Of a DNA stretch of 64,000 nucleotides, positions 11,368 through 23,969 are shown one piece after another; positions within the stretch are counted from its first letter, which is position 1, and every line of letters starts with the position of its first letter. Location of the stretch: assembly GCA_964017045.1 (NCBI GenBank), contig OZ024796.1:26723010-26787009 (forward strand), in the 5' to 3' direction. The position numbers and the translations under genes are program-made. Source of the DNA: Omphiscola glabra. Its lineage: Eukaryota > Mollusca > Gastropoda > Lymnaeidae. The notes beneath the pieces were generated by a model that ran no database searches, was not told where the DNA came from, and was given only the letters and a program-made list of their open reading frames with translations.

Positions 11368-14300
11368 TTAAAAATCAATCCAAAATATTCGAGCTCTTGG
11401 TTTGACAAGCTCATGGCTTTTCAGCTCCATGTGTTCTTGCTGTGTCCTTGTATCAAACAACTACATGGGAAAAAAAGAGAGGATAAATTATTAGTATAGA
11501 TAAAAAAAAAACCCATAATATCAAGTATTTACACTCTGATGATTTCATAGCTGAGACTCTGGGAGTCCAACTCAAAGTAAAAATTGGCATTTGAAAACAT
11601 ATAAGACTTTGCTTTGCATTGAAGTAAAAATTAAAGTACATCCGCAATAAAAATTTAATGTTTTTCTTGTGGGTTGAGGATTTTATTTTGCTCCTTTTAA
11701 ACTATCTCAAATCATTATCAAGTGTCAGGAACATAATGTTAACCTATTCTCCACCTATGTAGACCTAACCAAGGCTTTGGACACTTTTAGCATAGAAGGT
11801 CTCTGGAAGATCATGGGCAAATATGGATGCCCCAGAAAGTTCATTTCAATGGGAAAATGTAGAAAAATGAAAAAGTATGCAGGGTCTGAAACAAGCATAA
11901 ACAGGTTTAAAATTACAGACTTGTATATGTGGCCTCAAGGTTTTTTTTTTAGCCAAGACAATAGCCTTAGCACCCTGATGTAAATTTTTTATTTCATAAT
12001 AAGATTTTATAATGATAATGTACCTGGACTCGGGTCAGATGCTCTACGTTGTGTGATGAGTGACTTTGGGGGTGAACCCCAGTACTGATGTTGACTCTGA
12101 GGATCAAAGCATAACAATAAGTGTTTTAGCTTTTCTAAAGTTTTCTTTAATTTTCAGCGACTTCAAGCTAGACATGAGCTATAAAATACATGTAGGATTC
12201 CTACAGTAGGATATGAATATTCACTTTACCCTCATAATATTATTAACCTCTGTTATTGTTAATTAAAAGTATCAGTTTTTAGCAACTTCGTTTATAATTT
12301 ATATTATCATTGTGCACTGAATTGTGAAATTGGCAACCTACCATGGATAAGGAAATCTTTCTGCAACATAAAAAAAATTAAGATAAAAATATAAGGGAAG
12401 TGACATATCTAGTTTGTTTAAATGTATCTATGTTTAAATTACATTCAGTTTTAGCATGATTACTATAAAGAGGAGAAAAATTTAAATTAATAAATTATTA
12501 ATCACTGTCTTTAACGAAATGACTTGTAAAATTAAATGCACTGATGCTTATGTCTAGAGTTATTTCATGCTTGTATCATTTATGCCCTCTCCATTCATTT
12601 AGTAATATTGATTGAAAACATTTCCCATGAGTATAACTTGTAGGTATATAATTGAATTAGTTGATGATACTTATTTTCATATTATTTACAAATTTATAAA
12701 CTATATTTCACAGATTTTGCTACATTGATAGGACCATCTTTCACTTTTTTTAAAGGTAGACCCAACCAAACGCACAAACTTGTGCTTTGATTGTTACAAA
12801 CATCCTTAATGTTACATAAATGAAAAATACAATACAAGTGTTCAATAACTTTAAAATAATTTTTGATGCTGGTGCAAACAAGACGCAACAAATTTCTGAA
12901 ACACATTTAAAAATAAAGATTACATGTTGAGCAAAAAAATAAATAAATTATGAATTAAACGAGAAATTATATAAGTGGTTAGAGCAATAAATTAAAAGAA
13001 AAATAATTAACAAGAAAATAGTAATATTAATATTGTGACAATAAGCAAAACGGAGTGAACGACTAGACATAGGAAACACAAATTAAAATAAAAAACTGGA
13101 ACAAACAATCCTTTTCTCAACACCGAACTCGTTGTCCGCACACCACATGGGGACCATCCATAAAAGACGTCACACATCTGTGGCGGAGGTTTTGGGGGGG
13201 GGGGGGGGAATATTTTCCACCATTGTAAAATATGAATGAAGCCAAGCGCAAACCAGAAAGGAATGTAGGAAATAAATATCAAAGTATTACAAAATTTCTG
13301 CAACGATGAGAACTTGGTGAGATTGAAACAAACCTTATTGCATCAGAAAGTTTTATAACTTGTAAAGACTTTTATTTGAGTAAATTAAAAACATTTATTG
13401 TAACCAAAGCCATGTCCGATAGGCTCAGAGGTCATCATCGCCAAAGTCAAGAATTTGAGAATTCCTACTTACAGCATTTACCTGAGAAAAAATGGGAGGG
13501 ATGGTGTGAAATAGTGCGGGGACCTTACATTGAAGAGTCTGGACATTAGTTTGTAGGGCTCCAGTAAAAAAAAATAATTAATGTTTCATTAAAACTTGTA
13601 AAAAAAGTATTCTAAAATAAGTTTTCTTCGGTCCATAATGAATGATCAACATGCTTTGGTTTGGAATGTAATTAATTTTATTTTGAAACTGGCTAGAAAT
13701 GACATTCACAGAATAATGTGCTTTTAAATCTCAAGCCTAGGCTATATTTTGAATTGAGAAAATTTGAGTTCTACAACACATTGTTATTTGGAGATATATC
13801 ATCAAGACTCACATTATCAAGAAAAGGACACAGAAATTTAGGGAGTTAAAAAAAATATTGGGGGTAAAAAAATAAAATTTATACTGTTAATAAATTATCA
13901 CCTCATAAATGGGTATAACTTTTAATTTGTTTCTAGTTCTGTGAAATGTCACATCCTTCCCGAGCATGAGGGTAATTTGTGAAGGTAAATCTCTCCAAAA
14001 AAAAAATATTGGGAGATATCAAAAAGGGTCAAACTGAGAGTATTCCGGCTGAATAAATACAACAATTCTCTGTTATTGTTTTCATTTAGTTTATTATTTT
14101 CTTTATCAGCATGGGGGAACGCAAGATGTTTAAAAAAAAAATTGATTTAAGACTTAACAATTAAAATTAAAACACTAAATAAAATTACCAACCTGTATAT
14201 CAAACACTTTTGATATAAATCTATAAGATACGTCTGATAATATTTTCATTTTAAAAAATAAGAAATTTTCTTGCAAAATAACGTTTGAATTTTTTTTATA

Positions 14301-17300
14301 TAATATTAATGATATTTTTTTTTAGAGTTGACTGTATCTGAATGTAAATGTAATTGGAAATGTATTTTCTGAAAACCACAGACTTACAAATGTTTTATCT
14401 ATTTCCTCAGTGTCTATTTGTCCTTCCTTGCTTACAATAGTTATAAGCCATGCTGGAGAATGAGACATGAGAAAACAAAAAGGGCAGAATGTTTGACAAA
14501 ACTCATTAAGATTGATGATTATTGGATAAAATGAGCTAAAATTGTAAGCGGCTAGAATAGGCTAAAAATTATACTTGTACTTGTATTTTTTCAACTTTAA
14601 AAAAAAAAGAAGAAAATAAGCTGGTAAATGAAAAACACTTTTACATGAGTGAGATACTTCTAAAAATTTTTTTAAAAATTATAAGCCCCAGAGGACTTGC
14701 AAACATTTGAAATGTAAGACTATGACTCTTTTGTTCAGAACCGACATGTTGGACGTTCATGCATAACTAGAAACTAGTTTTTAATTATGATGTTCACGCA
14801 TGTGTCCAGAAACTAGTTTTTAATTACAAGGTTAAAGCACTTATCTAAAAATTAGTTTTTAATTATGGCATTGGAATATCTTTAAGTTTTTTTTAAATAC
14901 TTGAAAAAACCCAATAAGAATGTACAAATAAAAATATAGCTCCATAAAAGAGTGCCTAAAATTTAAAACAAAAATAATTAAACTATCACTTTTATTAAAC
15001 ACCTCATGTGTATCTAATATATTTTAGAGATGGTAAAAGGAACAGATCCATTATTGGAAGAGGATATCATTTTTTTGTTGTTGCTAGCATTCTTCAATCA
15101 TCACTTTAGCATTTTAAAAAAATGGACCAAGCATCTATTGCGAAGAGTAAAAATAGGCAGCTTATTTGAAATTGTCATTTCAACAAAAGTGTTGTAAAAT
15201 TCATTCAAATTTATGAGTATATAAAAATATTATCTGATTTAAAAAAAATTTAAAAAGATAATAATAAATAAAATTTAATTCCTTTAAATGCCAGCCCATT
15301 AAAAAAAGATACATTGAAGTCTTCAGATTTGACTTAAGTTTCTCAATAAACAAATAATAAACAGTTTTTTTTTTAATGATGTTCTCAAAGCTAGATTACG
15401 TTCCATGATGAAAATCTGAGCTTCATGTTGCATATGGTATTCACCCCACAGATGGTAAAATTAAACCTCAAAATTATACTTTATAATTATGTTGTTTAAG
15501 ATTAAACTTCAATATCCATGAAATAAATATGTCATATCAATCACGGTAAGCTCGCATCTACCACTTTAAAATTTTTTTTTGTTTTAGTTGGGATGCCAGG
15601 GGTTAATTTTGCAACCAATGATGTTCATAAGCATCCAGCTCAGCTACAAATTAAATAGGCTGACAAAGATCAGTTCTTTTTCATCCATAAAATATCATCA
15701 CCTTGGCATTAAAATTGTTTTTTTTTTTAATTTTCTAAACCAAACTTTTAGATTCTAACAATATTAAAAACAGCTTTAGACTTGCATGCAACAAGACAAA
15801 CACAAAACTCAATACTCCTGGCAATTTCTCATTGCTATGAAAACATTTGATTACTGGTGACAAAACTATTAGTAAAAAAAAAGATTTAGCACTACAGGTC
15901 CGAATACAACCTTTGCAAACAAAATAAAGGAAAAAGGATCATATCCTGCATAATTTCAAAACTAAAAAAGCAATAGAACATTCAAGAAACACAAGGACAA
16001 AAAGCTCAGATAAAATTTGAGAAGATACAGGCCTAAAATGTACAGTAGTATGTAGCCAAAGTGGTAAAGTATCGACGGTGTGAGGTACAAGTTAAAACAG
16101 CTGCCTATGTACCTGGGGGTAAACACCACTGTCGTGTTCTTCCTAGAGTTGCCTCTCAGTCCTGAATGCAACACAGAAATGGATTTCTTTTTTTATTGAA
16201 TTACATTTTCTTAGACAGAGTACATTTTTATTCTTTTTCAAATGCAAAGAAGAAACAAATTTAACTAAATAGTGTTTACACTACTGTTCTTGTTTAAAAA
16301 AAAAAAAAAAAATTAAGTGCATAATACCTACACACTTAAGGGGATCATAGAAGAAAATTAAGTCCATAATACCTACATACTTAAGGGGATCATAAAAGAA
16401 AATTAAGTCCATAATACCTACATACATAAGGGGATCATAAAAGAAAATTAAGTCCATAATACCTACATACGTAAGGGGATCATAAAAGAAAATTAAGTCC
16501 ATAATACCTACATACATAAGGGGATCATAAAAGAAATTTAAGTCCATAATACCTACATACATAAGGGGATCATAAAAGAAAATTAAGTCCATAATACCTA
16601 CATACATAAGGGGATCATAAAAGAAATTTAAGTCCATAATACCTACATACATAAGGGGATCAACAACAACAAAAAAGTCGATAATACCTACACACTTAAG
16701 GGGATCATAGAAGAAAAGAAAATAATTTTTCAACAACAAATGAAGCTGATCAGATCTGAGTTATCTCTAACCACCCAAACAAAATAGCCTGTCCTCTCCC
16801 TTATATTCCTAACACATGAGTTCTTAAACTAAGGATCCATGCACCCACTGAGTGTACAGGAGGTAGTGTCAGGGGTTGTGGGAGGTAGTGTCAGGGGTTG
16901 TGGGAGGCAGTGTCAGGGGTTGCGTGAAGACCCAGAATTTCAGGTTTATTTTGCATTCTCATTAGAATTTCTTTATCATGGGAGCACGGCCAAATTTGTC
17001 TTTAAATCACGATGGGGCGGTGTTGTGGAAATATTATTTTTAAAGTTATATGGGGGTATGGGAAATGTTTAGAAATTGAGAGAGGTGTGTGTGGGGCACT
17101 GCAAAATGGTTAAGAGCGCTTGCTACAACAGATTATTAAAATACAAGTGGTTGCATGAAATGGAATTTATTGGAGATGTTGTTGTCATCAAACTGTATTA
17201 TTACTACAAGTGGAGGGCCCACAAGGACAAATAGTTATGCATTTCAAAGTCGTTTCCTTTTTCATGTCACTTCATGCATTGTTTGGTTATATATTGATTA

Positions 17301-20300
17301 AATGGTCCCTTGAAATTTTTTTTTTACAAAGAGGGCATTACCCAGATATCTAAAAGTTTAATAACAGTTTAAAATTAAACTATAAATTAACAAATGCATT
17401 TGATAACAATAATGTGATGTAACCACAATATCTTATGTTGTTGGGATGTGTCCTGCCACGACATGTATTTTATAAAGTTATGAGCACTAATGCGTTTTGT
17501 ACTGGTTGCCTGACTGACTTTCAAATTGAGCCAAGTCCGCCTTATAATGTATAAGTCTCAATAATCCTAAAAGAATTGAGTACCACTTAACATAGGCTGC
17601 AGTGAAATTTAAGTCCGTTGCTTAGAATGAGTATTATGAAAAAAATAGTACAATTTTTATATGAATTCTCGGGATTTCATCATTTGGTGTGCATTACATC
17701 AGTGGTTCTCAACCTTTCTAGTGCTGCGACCCTTTAATACAGTTCCCCATGTTGTGGCGACCCCCAACTACAAAATTATTTTTGTTCATACTTCATAACT
17801 GTAGAGTATAAGTGTTTTCCGATTGTCTTAGGCGACCCCTGTGAAAGGGTCGTTTGACCCCCAAAAGGTGTTGCGACCCACAGGTTGAGAACCGCTGCAT
17901 TAGACAATGAGAAAATGTGACTTTTCCATTATGCTTAAAGGAAACATTTAAAAGTCAGTTATCCAGAAGACAATAAATGTGTACTGACTCATCAGCCTTT
18001 GTCTCAAATAGAGAATGTTATTACAAATCCACTCAAACACAGTGTTAACTGATGTTAAGAAAGCTGTTACTGATCAGGCCAAACTATGTTCACACAGAAA
18101 ACAGGATGGCGCTACCTTGATTGGGAAGACACAGCAAGCAGACTCGATCACACACATTTAGTCAAGCAGACTCGATCACACACATTTAGTCAAGCAGACT
18201 CGTTCACACACATTTAGTCAAGCATGGAGGTAAGGGTGGGGGAGGGAAAGTTTTAATGTGACAGCAGCCCAGACCCTTAATGGTAGTCATGTGACTTTTA
18301 GAGAGAAGCACCTATGAGTGTAGTGGAGGAGCAGGTAGAATATGCATATCACCTACAAGTGTAGTGGAGGGCCAGGCAGAATATGCATAGCACCATTGAG
18401 TGCAGAGGAGGGCCAGGTAAAATATGCAGTTTATTTAGAAAATTCCTAAGAGAGGCAGAAAACCAACAAGACTTTTAATCAAAATGATTTTTTGGGGGGT
18501 CTGGGCCAGTTCACATCAATACAGGCTTAAAGAAAAGTAGTCATTTTGTTAAAGAGGAAAAAAAAAGGCCTCAAGAGCAAAGCTTATTAGCATGCACAGC
18601 AACCAAAAGTCTTCCCTGGCATAAAAAATGTTCAGAGTGAATCTTTTAAAGAAGAAGAGTTTGTCACACTCAAGGCAGACAAAAAAAAAAAAAGCAGAGG
18701 GGTACCTAAAATTGTCTGTCCTGGGGTGAGGCCATCCTGCCCCACCAGAGAAACGTCTTGAGTCTCTGCTGGGACAGATGGGCCAGCCAAACTCCTGCGC
18801 TGGGAGCGGCGTTTCTGTCGCCTGGATGTTCTTTTCCCTGTTTCATTCTCTCCCCCAGACCCTTTAGTTTGCTGACCTTTGGCATTTATGCTGGTCCTGG
18901 CCGCCTGAGTGTTGGATTTCCTTCTGCTCAGGCTGAATGGTTTCCTTCTCCTCTTGCTGTTTGCTCTGGAGAAAGAGAGAACAAAAATACCATGTGGCTG
19001 AATTATAAATTGAAAGGGAGGAAAGTGAAAACAGTTTCAAATGAGGTGGTATCTCAGGGTGGCCTTCATGTCTCAGGTGGTAACTCAGGGTGGCCTCCAT
19101 GTCTCAGGTGGTAACTCAGGGTGGCCTCCATGTAACAGGTGGTAACTTAGGGTGGCCTCCATGTCTCAGGTGGTAACTCAGGGTGGCCTCCATGTCTCAG
19201 GTGGTAACTCAGGGTGGCCTCCATGTAATAGGTGGTAACTCAGGGTGGCCTCCATGTCTCAGGTGGTAACTCAGGGTGGCCTCCATGTCTCAGACACAGT
19301 AATTCTTGCAGTAAAAGCACTTAAAGCTATGCTTTGACACAGACTCCCTAATACAGAACACACACAAAGCATCAAACATGTTGTAGGCTAAAGTTATGTT
19401 GAAGTATGTTATTCTGGAATATCTTTTTTTTTATATGTTTTATTTTTATATGATAAAAAGTTTTCTGCATTAAGGCCACAGGTCTCTTTTTTTCTATAAA
19501 ATGAGGTTGCAGCTCAAAAAAATTTGGGAACCTGTGAACTAGGTAATCTTCTTATAAAGACAGTGTGAACAGGACTAAAACATCTAAAAGCATCCCAATC
19601 CTGGTGGAGAGTTGTAATAAATTTTGTAGATGAGTACCTTTGAAATGTGATGGCTACAAGAATGAATTCTTTTACTTTTATATTCCTTCAGTAGTTTAAG
19701 GACATTTTTGTTTCATAAGAATTTTTTTGCCCTCATTTCATGTAGGATTTTAAATTCAAATTTTTTTTAAATTTAGAAATTAGCATTGTTTGACATCATG
19801 AAGTACAAAAGTTAAATAAAAATACAGCCATACTTTAGTGATCAGCTGCTGTGATCAAATAACTAACATAGAAGTCCCCAAGAAGAAATGGCCCACAAAG
19901 CCTAGAGCTGTTGCTCCCACATTAATGTCAACCTTCTCAAGATGAGACCCCTTGCACAAAATCCCAAAACTCAAATCTTTTGAGTAGTTTTTCAATCCTT
20001 TATATTTAACTTTGCTTTTGTTTGTGGCTGGCAAAATCTTCATCTAAAACTACTACATTCAGAATATTGCACTGGATCTAAATGTAAATCGCCTCCACTA
20101 TCAAAAGAAATAGTATAAAACATTTCCAAAAGTTTTTGAGCTGTTAATCATGTAGGAAACTTACTCACCCTAGGGTAGCCATAGCAACAGTATTGATAAA
20201 GCAAAAATAAAAACAGCTAAAAATATTAATAAAATAATACTTCATATTAGTGATGGGACGATACCAAAATTTTTAACGATTCCGATTTACAATATGCTAA

Positions 20301-23300
20301 ATAACAATGTATTGGAAAAGGTTTTATATAAACACATCTATCAATAATTCCATTTTAATTATACAAAGATGTAGTATTGAATTCAAAATAATATAAGTAA
20401 TTCCATTTTAATGAAAAAAATTTCATTCAGTTCAATCAGTTGATAGTAAGAATATGCATTTAATCATAGTCAAACTGAAGCACTCGCAAATTATAGTGCA
20501 AAAACATAAGCATCTCTCCAGTTGTTGGCTCTAAACGGTTTCTCTTTGGCGAGTATATATTGCCACCTACACTAAAAATTCTCTCGCTCTCTACTGAAGA
20601 AGGTGGAGCACATAAATACTTTCTTGAGAGGAGAGCCACACTTGGAAGTTCTTCTTTGTTCGCTTTCCACCAGCTAAGAGGATTCCCATTGTTTGCAATC
20701 AGTTTAAATGTTTAAAAATAGTTCTTTATAAAGTGAAACAAACTTGGCGCTGTCACCGGCTTAAGGCCATGAATAAAAGATTACCTTGGCGCTGGGAGCG
20801 GCTTGTGGTAGTTAATCAGTTAAGAATCGTTTTGGTATTGGAATCGGGTCTGAATTATTCAGCTCCAATTCCTGATGCTTTGGAAAAATCACGATATTTC
20901 GATTATTCCAATACGATTCCGATTAATCGTCCCATCACTACTTAATATGAAAAAAACAAACCTTGGTTTCCCTCATAAACAATGAAGTACCACTCGTCTA
21001 TGTAAAAGTCTAATAAAAAATAGCTCTTAAAAGGTTTAAATTAAAAATAGCAAAAAAACAACCATGATATTGAAACAACGAACAGTGCGTTTGTCAGGGC
21101 TTTTTAGCATTGCAGATAAACGTACTGTGCGTTGCGCCGCAGCGAAAGAGTTAAAAAAAATATTGCAAGTGCGTTGGATGTGTAATATTTTCTTTTGTTT
21201 TTATGAAATAGTTGGTGAAATTACTCTGCGCTGTAGAAGCCAATGGGGCATTAGAATGTTAATATAGTTCAAGGGAGTGAAAAAAAGGTGCAGTTGCTAG
21301 CCTTGGGGGGGGGGGGGATCAATTGGGATTGGGAAGTAGTGCGTTACTTGTATGCATGTTTTCAGCCGCAGCCCTCATTGATCGATATTACATTTCATAG
21401 AGGACTTGTACGAAAAACTATGTTTTTAGGGGTTGTTTAATTCGAAACCTAATTCCCATTCATCAAGTTCTGCCCATCATATTGGAGACACAACACATTT
21501 GAAAAAATGTATTTCCAATGCACTGAATCTTGAGGTGTCAACAATAACAGGGAAACTTCTAATGTAGTCAGGAAAATCCCAAACCTATTGTCTGTCTATA
21601 AAATTTGCAAGCACTCAGTTTTAAAATACCCAGTGAAAACGCATGAACAAAATCATCAACAGGATGTATGAATTGGAAAAATTTATTAGGGAATAAAGGA
21701 AAAAAACTTTATATTGATTCACAGAACAAGCCTTGCAGCTAATACTGCCATCCACCTGGAGCCAACCCAAAGGACAGAAGACTAAGACAGTGAGCTAAGA
21801 CTAAGACAGACACATTTGATATAAAGAAACTAAAGTAAGTTTTACTCAGATACATGTGAGCTGTGCCACATTTTTTCTCCTTGATTGGCAAATGCATGGC
21901 AAAAATTTGACAACACTTTGCAGGACCATTTGCATTACTTTTGAAATTTTTATTCACATTATAAAAAAAAATCCCTTTATGGTGTCATAGTCCTGAGCAT
22001 GAGTCTTTATTGTTCTTCAGTTCCTGAGTTTCCATATGATCCTTATTGAAGCAAAACTAATTAAAACAATTATATCTTAAGTAATGAGTTGGCATGTGAG
22101 ATTAATTTGAGAAAGAGAAATAGTTTTACCCAGCAGGATCACGTCCTTCTGTGACAGGGTCATCAGCATCCTCTGTCATGGATGTGTCAGTGTTGTCCAC
22201 CATGGCATAAATGGATTTCGGCAAAAAATCCAGGTCACTTATTTCATCACCGGGCGGCCGTCCGGTCGTTGTGTAAGACGGACATGACCACGTCTGCCTG
22301 TTATTGTCTTGTGACATCAGTGTACTCATCGCCTGATCCTTTCCTGGCGTTGTCGGTACGTGAAACCTAGATCTGCCGATTGGTAGTGGAATACGTGTGG
22401 ATGCCCTTCTGTTCACCTGCAAAAGAAAAGCCTGGCTTGTATTCAGTCAAAATGTTCACTTGAAAATAAAAATAATTAGTTATTTTGTGCTGCAGAAATG
22501 TTATGCGCTGAACTGATATTTTGGGTACAGTCCAAATCTGCTTCTCATAATCTATTTGATTGCATCTGATTTTGGGGAGGTATTATTGTAAACAACAACT
22601 TGTGTGTCAGATTGTACATTAGAGTGGAAGCTGATGTCCTGAAACTAGAGGCTAAGCCTTATCTTTTCTTACTCCAAAGCTCTGGTAGTAACATTGTAAA
22701 TTCCAAACTTTACAGATTTAAGAAAAACACATTTTGTGACAATCTCTTCATCTAAACACATAATCCAGGGCTGTCCAACCTTTTTGACTATGTGGGTAAA
22801 AAAGTTTTCCAAGATCCCGCGGGCCACAAACGACAGCTCAAAAGAAATATATATATATTTTTTTTTACTTTTTAGAAAATCATTCATATTTTAAATACTT
22901 TTTAACTGATGCATAAAGAGTCTTATTGGCTCATCAAGAATATAAATAAAGCGAGCTGTCGGTTAGACAGCACTGTCATATCCCCTTGACAAACTGATTT
23001 CCCTTTTAAAGGAAAACATGGTGAATGATCCAGTAATGAAGGCGCACAGACCGATGCCAGTCCCTGAAATGGTTATAACTTATAAAAGGTTTGGAATTTA
23101 TGGCATGTTCTATAATTTATAAAGGAATAATGGTAATCCTGTTAGATACATGGTATAGACTTTATGGTAATGACCTGCTTGAGATGATAGAACTTGCTTT
23201 CATCTCGGGACTGCATCATTGAGGATAACTCTTGTTGCCTGAAGCTGTTGCCCAACTCTGGGTCTTGACCTTTGAACACAACCTCTCCATCCCTGACCCT

Positions 23301-23969
23301 CATGTTCGGCTCAGATGAATCTTGGCGGTTAAGACATCGTTCATCAGAGGCCAGGTTGATGGCAGCCGGTGAGCTATTCCTATGACCTTGGGCTCGAGTG
23401 GCTGACCCATTGTAAGGCAGACGTTTTCGAGCAGACCGCCCCTGCGGCACCATTGAAGACCTCTGAGCTGCAACTCAATAAAGCAAAATAAATATTTTGA
23501 AGCAGTTCTTAAACAACTTTTAACTCATCTTGAGTGAATAACTGAATAAGTAAAGGATCAAGAGGACAGGGAAGACCAAAACAAAAACTACATGGCAAAG
23601 GGAGCTCAAAAAGTATGGAATAAAGATCGGAAAGTGTTGGAGCAGATAGCAAGACATCATGGAAAGATATTGTCAATGGCCAAGGATTTGAAAGGGCAAA
23701 GATGAAGAAGAAGTGAATCACTGGATTAAACTAAGGGTATCTCTAATGATAACCTTTACAGAAGTACTCTTTAATAGTCTTCCTTACCCTCTCTGACTGG
23801 CCCAAGCTCTCGCTTAGGTTGACCCGTTTGTCCAGAATTCTGGATGGCTTGCCTGGGATATAAACGACTTGATATCTCCAGGGCTGGCTTAAGTTTTGCT
23901 GCTGCATTCATTCCAACTGTTCCAAATTCAGTAATACTTGCTCTCCTGCTCTGTGCAGCTGGAGAAGAC
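11368..23969 (-). CDS. AGBL5: AGBL5 exons 12-18: C-terminal tail
   Basis: Residues 920-1331. Exon 12 ends with RELGPVRE, resembling the LGPVRE motif of vertebrate CCP5 tails. Exons 13 and 14 are Ser/Arg/Pro-rich. Exon 15 is strongly basic ([18 protein letters not shown]). Exons 16 (49 bp) and 17 (73 bp) are short and were chosen because they alone keep phase: exon 15 ends in phase 1, and both other frames of exon 16 are closed. Exon 18 follows a strong pyrimidine tract, reads 30 residues and stops at TAA (11370-11368). Exons 16-18 lack a remembered homologue, so they are less certain than the rest. Confidence 0.72.

Noticed and set aside
16281..16739. 152-residue - strand open frame with 15-residue repeats ([15 protein letters not shown])
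   Set aside because: It is the translation of a 45-bp minisatellite whose period is a multiple of three; it lies in an AGBL5 intron and has no other coding support.
18758..19114. 118-residue + strand frame
   Set aside because: It is antisense to AGBL5 exon 15 and runs into a minisatellite.
23509..23721. 70-residue - strand frame next to AGBL5 exon 13
   Set aside because: Lies in intron 12 between exons 12 and 13; phase between those exons is already satisfied and no splice sites frame it.
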